From Teichococcus coralli (GTDB lineage Bacteria > Pseudomonadota > Alphaproteobacteria > Acetobacterales > Acetobacteraceae), in assembly GCF_009829925.1 (NCBI RefSeq), contig NZ_SNVJ01000008.1, positions 1-64,000 on the forward strand: a stretch of DNA of 64,000 bases, read 5' to 3'. Shown here in pieces: positions 36,037-45,080 of this stretch (position 1 is its first letter; the number at the start of each line of letters is the position of its first letter). Position numbers and translations under genes: made by a program. The notes under the pieces were generated by a model, which was not told the origin of the DNA, made no database searches, and worked only from the letters and a program-made list of their open reading frames with translations.

Positions 36037-36831
36037 TCAGCCGACATGCAGCACCAGGCCGTCATGGGCCGGCTCGATCCCGGCCGGCAGGTTCGCCTGC
36101 ATCCAGGCCCAATCCATGTCATGGCCCATATGGGTCAGCACGGTCCGGCGCGGCCGCAACCGGTCCACCCATTCCAGCACCTGGTCCAGGTTGGCGTGCA
36201 CCGGATGCGGGCGGCGCTGAAAGCAATCCACAATCCAGGTGTCCAGCCCTTCAAGCTGCTCCAGGCTTTCCTCGGGCATGTTGACCACGTCGGTCGAATA
36301 CGCGAAGTCGCCGATGCGAAGGCCCAGCGTCTCCATGACCTTGTGGTCCTGGCGCAGCAGCCGGATGGGAAGCCCGGCGATCTCCACCACCTGCCCGGCC
36401 TGGATGACAACCGGCTCCAGCGCCGGCCGGAAGAAGGTCGGCGCCGTCGAAGGCCGGAAGGCATAGTCGAAGCGGGCCTGCAGCGTCTCCAGCGTTTCCG
36501 GCGTGGCGAAAACCGGGATCACGGCGCCGAGCGCCCGGTTCAGTGGCCGGAACTCGTCCAGGCCCATGATGTGGTCGGCATGACCGTGGGTGACGAGCAG
36601 CGCATCGACCACGCTGATCCTGCTGGCCAGCAACTGCCGCCGCAGGTCCGGCCCGGAATCCACCAGCAGCCGTCGCCCATCCGGCCCTTCGATCAGGATG
36701 GAGGACCGGCTGCGCTCGTTGCGTGTCTCCTCCGGATCGCAGGCGCCCCAGTCGCCGCCGCCATCCGGGCCGCCCAGCATCGGAACGCCGGCCGAACCGC
36801 CGCAGCCGAGGACGGTGACCTTCAGGCCCAA
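36037..36831 (-). CDS. MBL-fold metallo-hydrolase (PhnP / RNase Z-like)
   Basis: A metallo-beta-lactamase fold hydrolase of 264 residues. The metal motif THGHADHIMGLDEFRPLN gives HxHxDH, with further ligands in HDLK-like and THMGHD segments near the C-terminus. The N-terminus VTVLGCGGSAGVPMLGG resembles the PhnP/COG1235 group, which cleaves cyclic phosphodiesters or related bonds. The substrate here is unknown, and its constant place after tatD in alphaproteobacteria does not reveal it. The best start is a TTG at 36831, 4 bases after the tatD stop; no ATG or GTG is available nearby, so translation is probably coupled to tatD. Confidence 0.85.
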   Translation of the reverse strand: MGLKVTVLGCGGSAGVPMLGGPDGGGDWGACDPEETRNERSRSSILIEGPDGRRLLVDSGPDLRRQLLASRISVVDALLVTHGHADHIMGLDEFRPLNRALGAVIPVFATPETLETLQARFDYAFRPSTAPTFFRPALEPVVIQAGQVVEIAGLPIRLLRQDHKVMETLGLRIGDFAYSTDVVNMPEESLEQLEGLDTWIVDCFQRRPHPVHANLDQVLEWVDRLRPRRTVLTHMGHDMDWAWMQANLPAGIEPAHDGLVLHVG

Positions 36832-36835
36832 GGCT

Positions 36836-37606
36836 CTACGCCGCCTTCCGGAACAGGCGGTGGAAGTTGGCCGTGGTCCGCTCGGCCAGTTCCTCCGGGC
36901 TCCAGCCGCGCACCTCCGCCAGCACGCGCGCGGTGTGCGCGACATAGGAGGGTTCGTTGCGCTTGCCGCGGAACGGCACCGGCGCGAGGTAGGGCGCGTC
37001 CGTCTCCACCAGGATGCGGTCCTCCGGCATGTCGCGGGCGATCTCCCGGAGCTCGGCGGACTTCGGAAAGGTCAGGATGCCGGAGAAGGAGACGTATCCA
37101 CCCATTTCTACCGCATCTTCAGCGAGTTGGCGCGTCGAGCTGAAGCAGTGAAGCAGAAGCGGAAAGTCGCCGCTCTCGCGCTCCTCGCGCAGAATGGCGC
37201 TGATATCCGCATCGGCGTCCCGGGCATGAATCACCAGCGGCAGGCCGGTCTCGCGCGCGGCGCGGATGTGTCGGCGGAAGCCCTCCTGCTGCACCGCGCG
37301 CGGCGCCTTGTCATAGAAGTAGTCGAGCCCGCTCTCGCCAATGCCGATGATGCGCGGATGCTCGGCTGCCGCGACGATCTCGGCCACCTCGGGCAGAGGT
37401 CCCTCGCCCGCGTTCTGCGGATGCACGCCCACGGTGCCCCAAACCTGCGGAAACCGCTCCGCCAGCGCCTTCACCGCCTCCGCCTGCCCCATGCGGACGC
37501 CGATCGTCACCATCCGTCCGACGCCAGCCTCGGCGGCGCGGCGCAGGATCTCCTCGATTTCCGCCTCGGTGTAGTAGTCGAGATGGCAGTGGCTATCGAC
37601 CAGCAT
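36836..37606 (-). CDS. tatD: TatD-family metal-dependent hydrolase / DNase
   Basis: A TIM-barrel hydrolase of 256 residues. Metal ligands are visible in VDSHCHLD (HxH at the N-terminus), GIGESGLDY (Glu), VIHARDAD (His), LLHCFSS (His) and VETDAPYLAP (Asp). TatD proteins act as 3'-5' exonucleases in repair and quality control; despite the name they are not part of the Tat translocase. The ATG overlaps the metG stop (ATGA), so translation is coupled. Confidence 0.92.
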   Translation of the reverse strand: MLVDSHCHLDYYTEAEIEEILRRAAEAGVGRMVTIGVRMGQAEAVKALAERFPQVWGTVGVHPQNAGEGPLPEVAEIVAAAEHPRIIGIGESGLDYFYDKAPRAVQQEGFRRHIRAARETGLPLVIHARDADADISAILREERESGDFPLLLHCFSSTRQLAEDAVEMGGYVSFSGILTFPKSAELREIARDMPEDRILVETDAPYLAPVPFRGKRNEPSYVAHTARVLAEVRGWSPEELAERTTANFHRLFRKAA

Positions 37607-39153
37607 CAGGCGGGTTCACCCTGGATCTTCTGGAAGAGCGGGCTGGGCGGCGGCAGCGGCGTGCCGCCGGGCAGCGGCGTCGCCAGGGCCTCCAGCCCGC
37701 GCGCCTCCGCCGGCACGGCGAGCTGGTCCAGCAGCTTCGCCATGGTGTCCGGCATGAAGGGCTGAAGCAGCGTCGCGAAGACGCGCAACGCGTCATGCAG
37801 GGTCCGCAGCACCACGCGCATCCGCTCCGGGTCGGTCTTCTTCAACGCCCAGGGCTGCTCGCGGGTGATGTAGCCGTTGGCCTCGCGGATCGCGGCGAAG
37901 ACCTGCGCCAGCGCGGCATCGAACTTCTGCTGGTCCAGCAGCCCGCCCACCGCCGCCGAAAGCTCGGCATGGCCGGCAAGGGCAACGAATTCGCGGTCCG
38001 CCTCGCTGGTGACGGCGGCAGGCTCCGGCAGCCGGCCCTCGCAGTTGCGCTGAAGCAGGCTCAGCGTGCGGTTTGCCAGGTTGCCCAGCGCGTCGGCCAG
38101 CTCGCCGTTCAGCCGCCCCACCAGCGCCTTGCGCTGGAAGTCGCCATCCTGGCCGAAGGGCACCTCACGCAGCAGGAAGAAGCGCACGGGATCGAGCCCG
38201 AACTCCTCCACCAGCGCCAGCGGGTCGATCACGTTGCCCAGCGACTTCGAGATCTTCTGCCCCTCGTTGGTCCACCAGCCATGCGCGAAGACGCGCTTCG
38301 GCGTTGGAAGATCGGCGGCCATCAGGAAGGCGGGCCAGTAGATCGCGTGGAAGCGCAGGATGTCCTTGCCGACGAAATGCACGTCCGCCGGCCAGAACTT
38401 CCAGAGCGACGCGTTTTCATCGGGATAGCCGAGCGCGGTGATGTAGTTCGTCAGCGCGTCGAGCCAGACGTACATCACATGCGCCTCGTCTCCCGGCACC
38501 TTCACGCCCCACCTGAAGGAGGTGCGGGAGATCGAGAGGTCGTTCAGCCCGCCCTTGACGAAGCTGATCACCTCGTTGCGCCGGCTGGCCGGGGCGATGA
38601 AGTCCGGGTTTGCGTCATAGAAGGCGAGCAGGCGATCCTGCCATTCGGAGAGGCGGAAGAAGTAGGAAGGCTCCCTCACCCACTCCACCGGCGCGCCGGT
38701 CGGCGCGAATTTCTGGCCGTCCTTGTCGGTGATCTCGTCGGGGCCGTAGAAGGCCTCGTCGCGCACCGCGTACCAGCCCTCGTAGTGGCCGAGATAGATC
38801 TGGCCGCGCTCCTCCAGCCGCTTCCACAGCGCGGCGCAAGCGTCCTTGTGGCGCTCCTCCGTAGTGCGGATGAAGGCGTCATTGGAGTAGTTCATGCGCA
38901 TGGCGAGGTCGCGGAAGGCCTGGCTCACCTGGTCTGTGAAGCTCTGCGGGTCCAGGCCCTTGGCTTCGGCCGCCTTCTCCACCTTCTGGCCGTGCTCGTC
39001 GGTGCCGGTCAGGAAGAAGACCTCATGCCCGGAGAGCCGCTTCCAGCGGGCCAGCACGTCCGCCGCCAGGGAGGTATAGGCGTGGCCGATATGCGGCTTG
39101 TCGTTCACGTAGTAGATGGGCGTCGTCAGGTAGAAGCGCCGCTCGCTCGTCAT
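37606..39153 (-). CDS. metG: Methionine--tRNA ligase
   Basis: A class I synthetase of 515 residues that charges both initiator and elongator tRNA-Met. The HIGH motif is in YVNDKPHIGHAYTSLAAD and the KMSKS motif is KISKSLGN. The insert domain lacks the four-cysteine zinc knuckle of E. coli MetG, and there is no C-terminal dimerisation domain. It therefore belongs to the short, zinc-free form. Two ATGs are possible, 39159 and 39153. The second is better placed relative to GAGG at the end of holB and is chosen. The stop overlaps tatD. Confidence 0.95.
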   Translation of the reverse strand: MTSERRFYLTTPIYYVNDKPHIGHAYTSLAADVLARWKRLSGHEVFFLTGTDEHGQKVEKAAEAKGLDPQSFTDQVSQAFRDLAMRMNYSNDAFIRTTEERHKDACAALWKRLEERGQIYLGHYEGWYAVRDEAFYGPDEITDKDGQKFAPTGAPVEWVREPSYFFRLSEWQDRLLAFYDANPDFIAPASRRNEVISFVKGGLNDLSISRTSFRWGVKVPGDEAHVMYVWLDALTNYITALGYPDENASLWKFWPADVHFVGKDILRFHAIYWPAFLMAADLPTPKRVFAHGWWTNEGQKISKSLGNVIDPLALVEEFGLDPVRFFLLREVPFGQDGDFQRKALVGRLNGELADALGNLANRTLSLLQRNCEGRLPEPAAVTSEADREFVALAGHAELSAAVGGLLDQQKFDAALAQVFAAIREANGYITREQPWALKKTDPERMRVVLRTLHDALRVFATLLQPFMPDTMAKLLDQLAVPAEARGLEALATPLPGGTPLPPPSPLFQKIQGEPA

Positions 39154-39164
39154 GCTCATGGTCC

Positions 39165-40169
39165 TCAGCGCGAGGCCAGCTGCGAGAGCCCGCTCAGCAC
39201 CGCCTGCTTGCGGTCCAGGTTCAGGGTCTCAGTCTCTTCGGCCAGCCGGCCCAGGGTGTCCCACAGGGTGGCCCAGTCGGCAAGCGGGCGGGCGGCGATG
39301 TAGCCCGGTGCCGGCTCGCCACGGGCCGCTGCCCGGATCGCCTCGCCCAGCCCTGCGCGCAGCAGTTCCATGAAGGTGACGAACGCGCTGCCGTCCCGCT
39401 TGGCGGCCAGGGTGTCGGCCAGTTGATGCAGGCCGCGTGGGTCGGGCCTCGGCAGGGCGCCCAGGAAGCTCTCCACCTGCGCCTGAAGGGCAAGCCCATC
39501 CCCTTCGGCGAGCTGCAACGCCCTGCCCGGCGCGCCGCCCGAGATGCGCGCCAGCACCGCGCGTTGCTGCAACTGCAGTTCCGGCAGCCAGCGGCCCAGC
39601 ACCGCCTCCATCTCCGGCTCCGGCAGCGGAAACAGGTCGATGCGGCGGCAGCGGCTGCGGATGGTGGGCAGCAGCCGGTCCGGCGCCGCCGTGGTCAGCA
39701 GCAGCAGCGCGCGCGCCGGCGGCTCCTCCAGTGTCTTGAGCAGGGCGTTCTGCGCCTCGGCATTCATGGCCTCCACCTGCTCGACGATGACGATGCGCCA
39801 GCCACCCTCCGCCGCCGTCAGGCCGAGGAAGCGCGGCACCTGGCGCACCTCGTCCACCCGGATCATCAGCTTGACGCCACGCTCGCCGGCATTCGGCGCC
39901 AGCACGCGCAGGTCCGCATGGCCGCTGGCCGCCACGCGCCGGAACACCGGGTCCTCCGGCGGCACCGCCAGCGGCGGCTGCCCCGGCGGGCGCCCGGCCA
40001 GCAGCCAGCGCGCGAAGCGGTAGGCGAGCGTGGCCTTGCCGACGCCGCGCGGCCCGGCCAGCAGCCAGGCGTGATGCAGGCGCCCTGCCCCCGCCGCCTC
40101 GGCCAGCATCTGCGCGGCGTGGTCGTGCCCGAACAGCTCCGGATTGGCGCGCGGCTCCGGGGGGATCAC
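39165..40169 (-). CDS. holB: DNA polymerase III delta' subunit
   Basis: The clamp-loader subunit delta', 334 residues. An AAA+ fold is visible with a P-loop-like GPRGVGKATLAYRFA, the sensor region AQNALLKTLEEPP, and the SRC motif in TIRSRCRRIDL. It works with DnaX and HolA to load the sliding clamp. The cysteine zinc site of E. coli delta' is absent, as in many alphaproteobacteria. The start is a GTG overlapping the tmk stop (GTGA). Confidence 0.92.
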   Translation of the reverse strand: MIPPEPRANPELFGHDHAAQMLAEAAGAGRLHHAWLLAGPRGVGKATLAYRFARWLLAGRPPGQPPLAVPPEDPVFRRVAASGHADLRVLAPNAGERGVKLMIRVDEVRQVPRFLGLTAAEGGWRIVIVEQVEAMNAEAQNALLKTLEEPPARALLLLTTAAPDRLLPTIRSRCRRIDLFPLPEPEMEAVLGRWLPELQLQQRAVLARISGGAPGRALQLAEGDGLALQAQVESFLGALPRPDPRGLHQLADTLAAKRDGSAFVTFMELLRAGLGEAIRAAARGEPAPGYIAARPLADWATLWDTLGRLAEETETLNLDRKQAVLSGLSQLASR

Positions 40170-40795
40170 AGCGGCGCCCCCAGCCGGTCTCGCAGCGCCT
40201 CCGCCGCGGCGGCATAGAGCGGCTCCGGCGGCAGCAGCGCATCCAGCAGCACGCAGCGATCCGGGTTCTCCGCGGCGATGCGGCGGAAGCCGGCATGCAC
40301 CCGAGCATGGAACTCCGGCCCCAGCCGCTCGAAACGGTCCGGCTCCCCGCGCGCGGCGGCGCGAGCCATGCCGGCCTCCGGGGGGAGATCCAGCACCAGC
40401 GTCAGGTCAGGCGCGAAGCCCGGCAACGCCACCTCATAGAGGACGCGCCAGACCGATGGGTCCAGCCCGTGGCCGTGGCACTGGTAGGCCAGCGTGGAAT
40501 CGGCGAAGCGGTCGCAGATCACCCAGGCCCCGGCCGCCAGCGCGGGGGCGATGGTCTTGGCCAGATGCTCGCGCCGCGCCGCGAACATCAGCATGGCCTC
40601 GGCGACCGGGTCCCAGGCCACCGTGCCGCCGAGCAGCAGGGCGCGCAGGGCCTCGGCGCCCGGCGCGCCGCCTGGCTCCCGCGTGCGCAGGACAGGCTGG
40701 CCCGCCAGGGCCAAGGCCGCTGCCAGACGGCGGGCCAGGGTGGTCTTGCCGGCCCCTTCCCCGCCCTCCAGCGTGATGAAGACGCCGCGGGGCAC
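40166..40795 (-). CDS. tmk: Thymidylate kinase
   Basis: Phosphorylates dTMP to dTDP. It has 209 residues. The P-loop is FITLEGGEGAGKTT. The DRx motif lies in VICDRFADSTLAYQ, and the lid region follows with RFERLG. The start is a GTG at 40795, two bases after the dacC stop, with no separate leader. The tmk-holB pairing is widely conserved. Confidence 0.95.
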   Translation of the reverse strand: MPRGVFITLEGGEGAGKTTLARRLAAALALAGQPVLRTREPGGAPGAEALRALLLGGTVAWDPVAEAMLMFAARREHLAKTIAPALAAGAWVICDRFADSTLAYQCHGHGLDPSVWRVLYEVALPGFAPDLTLVLDLPPEAGMARAAARGEPDRFERLGPEFHARVHAGFRRIAAENPDRCVLLDALLPPEPLYAAAAEALRDRLGAPL

Positions 40796-40797
40796 CT

Positions 40798-42021
40798 TCA
40801 GCCTGAGACCAGGCGGCTCAGCACGCTCGGGATGCGCTGCACCAGCCCGAGCTTCGCCACGTCGGCCCCCGCGTAGAGCGGCAGCACCATGGGCGGCACG
40901 CCCTCGCCGGAGACGTCGAGTTGCCCCAGCTCCTGGCCCTTGGCGACCGGCGCCGGCACCGGCCCGTCATAGCGCAGCTTCACCGCGAGGTTGCGGCGCC
41001 ACTGGCGCGGCAGGGTGAGCACCAGGTCCTTGCCGCCGACGAGCGGCACCGTTGCCTGGTCCCCCAGGTAGACGGGCACGCTCTCCACCGTGTCGGCGGC
41101 CTTGAACAGCACGACATTCTCGAACTCGCGGAAACCCCATTCCAGCAGCCGCTCCGGCTCCTCCGCCCGCTGGCGCATGCTGTTCAGCCCGTTCACCACC
41201 AGGATCAGCCGCCGCTCGCCGCGCTTGACCGTGCCGACAAGGCCGTAGCCCGCCTCCTCGGTGTGGCCGGTCTTGAGGCCGTCCGCGCCGGAAACCTTGC
41301 CGAGCAACGGGTTGCGGTTCTGCTGCGTGATCTCATGCCAGGTGAAGGAGCGCTCGCTGTAGAGCGGGAAGTACTGGGGGAAGTCATGGATCAGCGCGCG
41401 GGCCAGGGTGGCGAGGTCGCGCGCCGTCATCTTGTGCTCGGGGTCGGGCCAGCCGTTGGAGTTGCGGAAGGTGCTGTTCTTCAGGCCCAGTCGCTTGGCA
41501 TAGTCGTTCATCAGCTCGGCGAACTGCTGCTCGCTGCCGCTGATGCCCTCCGCCAGCACCACGCAGGCATCGTTGCCCGACTGCACGATGACGCCTTGGA
41601 GCAGGTTCTGCACGCTGATGGTGCTGCCCAGCTCCACGAACATCTTCGAGCCGCCCGTCCGCCAGGCCCTCTCGCTGACCGGCAGCTCCTGATCCATGCG
41701 CAGGCGGCCCTGCTTCAGCATGTCGAAGACGACGTAGGCCGTCATCAGCTTCGACATGGAAGAGGGCGTCATCCGTTCGTCGGCGTTCTTCTCCAGAAGC
41801 ACCGCGTTCGTGTCGGCGTCGATCAGGACCGCCTGCCTGGCCTCGGTGTCGAGCGGCCCGAGCGGCGTGCTGGCCGGAGAGGTCGGCGCCGGCGGCGTGG
41901 CGGCGTGGCCACCGGAGCCGCGGCGCTGCGCGAAGGCAGGGCCGGGCAGCAGGCCGGCGGCAAACACGGCGGCGGCACCGCCCAGCAGTTCGCGGCGAAG
42001 CGGCATCGCGGAAATCTCCAT
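40798..42021 (-). CDS. dacC: D-alanyl-D-alanine carboxypeptidase (PBP5/6 family)
   Basis: A low-molecular-mass penicillin-binding protein of up to 407 residues that trims the terminal D-Ala of peptidoglycan stem peptides in the periplasm. The three active-site motifs are clear: SxxK in TPSSMSKLMTAY, SGN in VQSGNDACVV and KTG in GLKTGHTEEAGY. The C-terminal beta domain of PBP5/6 and an amphipathic end (LGLVQRIPSVLSRLVSG) suggest membrane anchoring. A signal peptide ends around AFA/Q at residue 31. It starts with an RR pair (PLRRELLGG), making Tat export conceivable. An alternative ATG at 42006 is possible. The exact paralogue name is uncertain. Confidence 0.9.
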   Translation of the reverse strand: MEISAMPLRRELLGGAAAVFAAGLLPGPAFAQRRGSGGHAATPPAPTSPASTPLGPLDTEARQAVLIDADTNAVLLEKNADERMTPSSMSKLMTAYVVFDMLKQGRLRMDQELPVSERAWRTGGSKMFVELGSTISVQNLLQGVIVQSGNDACVVLAEGISGSEQQFAELMNDYAKRLGLKNSTFRNSNGWPDPEHKMTARDLATLARALIHDFPQYFPLYSERSFTWHEITQQNRNPLLGKVSGADGLKTGHTEEAGYGLVGTVKRGERRLILVVNGLNSMRQRAEEPERLLEWGFREFENVVLFKAADTVESVPVYLGDQATVPLVGGKDLVLTLPRQWRRNLAVKLRYDGPVPAPVAKGQELGQLDVSGEGVPPMVLPLYAGADVAKLGLVQRIPSVLSRLVSG

Positions 42022-42030
42022 TCTCTTTCG

Positions 42031-42942
42031 TCAGTCGATCAGGATGCGGGCTTCCGGCACACCCGCACGCAGCACATTCTCCAGCGCGGCATCGGCTTGC
42101 GCAACCGAGACGAAAGGCCCGAGCCGAACATGGTATTCGGGCCGCCGCGGCGGCCCGCGGCTTTCAACCCTGCCGCCGATCCGCGCCGCCTGCCGGTAGG
42201 CCTCGGCGCGGGTGGTGAAGGTGCCGGCCCCGACCACCAGCCGCCCCATGCGCGGCGCGCCCTGCACCACCTGCTCCGGCAGGCGGATCGGCACGGCCGC
42301 GGTCGCCTCGGCCATGCCCGCCGACTGCACCGAAGGGCCCCGCGCCTGGCGTGGCTGGGCAGCGGCGCGGGTGCCCGGCGGCGGCGGTAGCGCCTCGCCT
42401 TCCAGCGCCGCGCGCGGCGCCGTGGCGATCGCGAGTCTGTTCCCCTCGGGCTGCGGCAGGCTGGCCGCGAGGGCCTGGGACGCCTCGGCATCCACCGCGA
42501 TCGCGACCGGCACCCCGCCCGAGGACGGGATCCGCAGCAGTTCCGCGGCGCGGCGGGAAAGCTCCAGCACCCTTCCCCGCGCCGCCGGACCGCGATCATT
42601 GACCCGCACGCGCAGCTCCAGGCCATTCTGGAGGTTGGTCACGCGCAGAATGGCGGGTAGCTGCAGCGTCCGGTGCGCGGCCGTGAGCAGGGCAGGATCG
42701 TAGGTCTCGCCGTTGGCGGTGCGCCGCCCTGCCCGCGCATCCGCCACGACGGCTGCGACGCCGGTCTCCTGCAGCGCGAAATCTTCCCGCGGATAGGACC
42801 AGAGGCCGCCGAGCTGATAGGGCTCGCCCACCATGTAGCGGCCTTCCGCGCCCCCGCCGGCGGGTGCCGGCGGCGCGCAGCCGCTCATCCCCAGCAGCAC
42901 GGCCAGCGTCGCCGCCGGAAGCAGGCGCCGGGCACCACTCAT
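42031..42942 (-). CDS. rlpA: RlpA-like septal lipoprotein with SPOR domain
   Basis: A 303-residue lipoprotein with the lipobox LGMSGC (Cys22). The double-psi beta-barrel region (about 70-150) contains RRTANGETYDP, LTAAHRTLQL with the conserved His, and RVRVNDRGPA with the conserved Asp, as in lytic transglycosylases of the RlpA type that cut denuded glycan strands. A Pro/Ala-rich linker leads to a SPOR domain (about 225-303). It overlaps mltB upstream (ATGA) and is followed by dacC, forming a peptidoglycan-processing trio. Whether it is catalytically active needs testing. Confidence 0.88.
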   Translation of the reverse strand: MSGARRLLPAATLAVLLGMSGCAPPAPAGGGAEGRYMVGEPYQLGGLWSYPREDFALQETGVAAVVADARAGRRTANGETYDPALLTAAHRTLQLPAILRVTNLQNGLELRVRVNDRGPAARGRVLELSRRAAELLRIPSSGGVPVAIAVDAEASQALAASLPQPEGNRLAIATAPRAALEGEALPPPPGTRAAAQPRQARGPSVQSAGMAEATAAVPIRLPEQVVQGAPRMGRLVVGAGTFTTRAEAYRQAARIGGRVESRGPPRRPEYHVRLGPFVSVAQADAALENVLRAGVPEARILID

Positions 42943-43910
42943 GCAACGCGGTCGGACAGCAGGCCGATGACGAGCGCGTAGTAGTCCGAAGGGTTGTAGC
43001 GGCGGATGACGTGGAAGTTCTTGTACACCGCGAAGGCCTGGCCGCCCCCGCTGCCCGGAAGCAGGATGGAGGTTTCCATCTCCAGCGGCGGCAAGGCCGT
43101 GCCGTCGGCCGCCGTCACGCCCATGCGCAGCCAGTCGCGCAGCGGGCGCCGCGTGCCGCGTCCGGCCAGCGCGGGATCGAAATTCGGTGGCAGCCGCACC
43201 TCGCGTCCCCAGCGCTCGTCATCGCGCCAGCCGCTGCGCGCCAGGTAGTTGGCGATGGAGGCCACCGAGTCGGCCGTGCTGGACCAGATGTCGCGCCGCC
43301 CGTCCCCGTCGAAATCCACCGCAAGCCGCTCGAAGCTGCTTGGCATGAACTGGGGATTGCCCATGGCCCCGGCATAGCTGCCGCGCATCTGCTCGGGCGT
43401 CACGTCGCCGTCCTGCAGGATGCGCAGCGCCGCCAGCAGCTCCTTGCGGAAGAACTCGTGCCGCCGCCCGTCCCAGGCCAGGGTGGCGAGCGCCTCGACG
43501 ACGTTGAAGTTGCCGGTGAAGCCCCCGTAGTTGGTCTCCAGGCCCCAGATGGCCACCACGATGCGCGGGGAAACCTGGTAGCGACGCCAGACGGCATCCA
43601 GCAGCGCCTGGTTCTCGGCGAAGACCTGCTGCCCGCGCTGGATCCGCGTCTGCGACAGGCGGCCGTCACGGTACTGCTCCCAGGTCAGGGTGAACTCGGG
43701 CTGGCGCCTGTCCAGCTCAAGCACCTTGTCGTTGGGGCGGATCATGGCGAAGGCGCGCCGCACCGTCTCGTCGGCGATGCCGCTGCGCCGCGCCTCCGCC
43801 GCCACATCGGCGAGGAAGTCCGGAAAGCTGGCGGTGGCGGCATGGGCCGTCGCGCTCGCCAGGACCGGAGCGGCCGCGACTCGCGTCAGGAAGGATCGGC
43901 GGTTGAGCAT
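42939..43910 (-). CDS. mltB: Lytic murein transglycosylase (MltB family)
   Basis: A 323-residue transglycosylase that cleaves the MurNAc-GlcNAc bond with formation of 1,6-anhydro ends. The catalytic Glu125 is in WGLETNYGGFTGNFNV, and AGAMGNPQFMPSSFE and DGDGRRDIWSSTADSVASIANYL are family blocks. The N-terminus LNRRSFLTRVAAAPVL is a convincing twin-arginine signal (S-R-R-x-F-L-like), with cleavage near AHA/A. MltB in E. coli is instead a Sec-exported lipoprotein. It is the first gene of the long minus-strand operon toward mazG. Confidence 0.9.
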   Translation of the reverse strand: MLNRRSFLTRVAAAPVLASATAHAATASFPDFLADVAAEARRSGIADETVRRAFAMIRPNDKVLELDRRQPEFTLTWEQYRDGRLSQTRIQRGQQVFAENQALLDAVWRRYQVSPRIVVAIWGLETNYGGFTGNFNVVEALATLAWDGRRHEFFRKELLAALRILQDGDVTPEQMRGSYAGAMGNPQFMPSSFERLAVDFDGDGRRDIWSSTADSVASIANYLARSGWRDDERWGREVRLPPNFDPALAGRGTRRPLRDWLRMGVTAADGTALPPLEMETSILLPGSGGGQAFAVYKNFHVIRRYNPSDYYALVIGLLSDRVA

Positions 43911-43976
43911 GGGGCGACTGGTGCCACGACCGAGCCCGCCCCTGCAACACCGCCTTTCAACCGGAAACGCTTTGTC

Positions 43977-44990
43977 TCAGAAGCGGAAGGAAAGGCTGAT
44001 CGAGCCGAAGCTCTGTGTGCCGCGCTGGCCGTAGAACTCCTCGCTGCGCCAGACCTGGGTATAGGCGAGCCTCACGTCGTGCCAGAACACTGCGAAGCCG
44101 GCCTGCAACTCGCCCACCAGCGGCCGCTTGTCCACGCTGCGGCTGTCCCGCCAGGTATTGCCGTCGAGGAAGATGTCGCGCGCCACGACGCGCCCGAGTG
44201 CGCCGCCGAAGACATACCAGCCGAACTCCCGTCGCGGCTGGATCCATGCGGAGCCGGCCAGCGCCGGGCGGATGCGGGGCGGGCCGAAATCGGCGTCCAG
44301 CCCCTGCCCCAGCCGCACCAGCCCGCCGACGCCGGCATAGGTCTGCACGTTGCCCAGCCCCACGGTCAGCGCCGGGATGGCCTCCATCTGCACCCGCCCG
44401 AAGTCCTCAAGGGGCACGCGCCATTTGCGTTCATAGATGGCGGCGACGGCCGGCTCGTCCTTGATCTGGTAGTCCCAGCCATTGGTCTGATGCACGCCGA
44501 TGAGGTCGTGGTAGTTGTTCTGCACGAACTCGCCGAGCGCCGAGGGCCCGACCACGCCGAGCTGCAGCTCGAACAGGTTGGAGCTGCGCTCGGTGATCCG
44601 GGTCAGCGACAGCGCGCCGTAGAGATAGGCGGCATAGGGCCGGTCGTTGGGATCCGGGAGCGTCGTCTGGGTGTCCTGCGGGGTATAGAGGTTCTGCCCG
44701 AAGGCCAGGCCCCAGCGCAGCGCCCCCGGGCCCATCATCCAGTCCAGCCGGTCGTTCAGCCAGGCCAGCGGGCCAGGCAGGTCGGCCGAGGGGGAGCGCC
44801 AGGCGAACTGGAAGCCGTTTGTGTAGTAGCGGTCGCTGCCGCCGAACATGTCGTTGTCGAGCGAGAAGGTCAGCGTGCCGGCAGTGTCGGGCGGCGGCGC
44901 CTGATCCGGCTGCATCCCCTGTGCCCGTGCAGGTGCCGCAAGGCTCACGGCGACCGACAGGGCCGAGACAACGAGGAGGCATTTGCGCAT
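43977..44990 (-). CDS. lpxR: LpxR-family lipid A deacylase / outer-membrane beta-barrel
   Basis: A 337-residue outer-membrane protein with a signal peptide (cleavage about ARA/Q, residue 23). The LpxR signature is present: LDNDMFGGSDRYYTNG (Asn46, Asp47, Thr57) followed by NDRPYAAYLYG and the conserved His in NNYHDLIGVHQTNGW. It ends in Phe (SLSFRF), typical of beta-barrels. LpxR removes the 3'-acyloxyacyl chain of lipid A, modulating envelope properties. The actual lipid A structure of this organism is unknown. The gene stands alone, with GGAAAG before its ATG. Confidence 0.87.
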   Translation of the reverse strand: MRKCLLVVSALSVAVSLAAPARAQGMQPDQAPPPDTAGTLTFSLDNDMFGGSDRYYTNGFQFAWRSPSADLPGPLAWLNDRLDWMMGPGALRWGLAFGQNLYTPQDTQTTLPDPNDRPYAAYLYGALSLTRITERSSNLFELQLGVVGPSALGEFVQNNYHDLIGVHQTNGWDYQIKDEPAVAAIYERKWRVPLEDFGRVQMEAIPALTVGLGNVQTYAGVGGLVRLGQGLDADFGPPRIRPALAGSAWIQPRREFGWYVFGGALGRVVARDIFLDGNTWRDSRSVDKRPLVGELQAGFAVFWHDVRLAYTQVWRSEEFYGQRGTQSFGSISLSFRF

Positions 44991-45080
44991 CAGGCTTTCC
45001 TTTTGGCGGCGCGGGCGCTAACGCCCACGCAGCGAAGAATTTTCACGCGAGGCGAAGCGGCCGGGATGGCTTCGCCCCCA

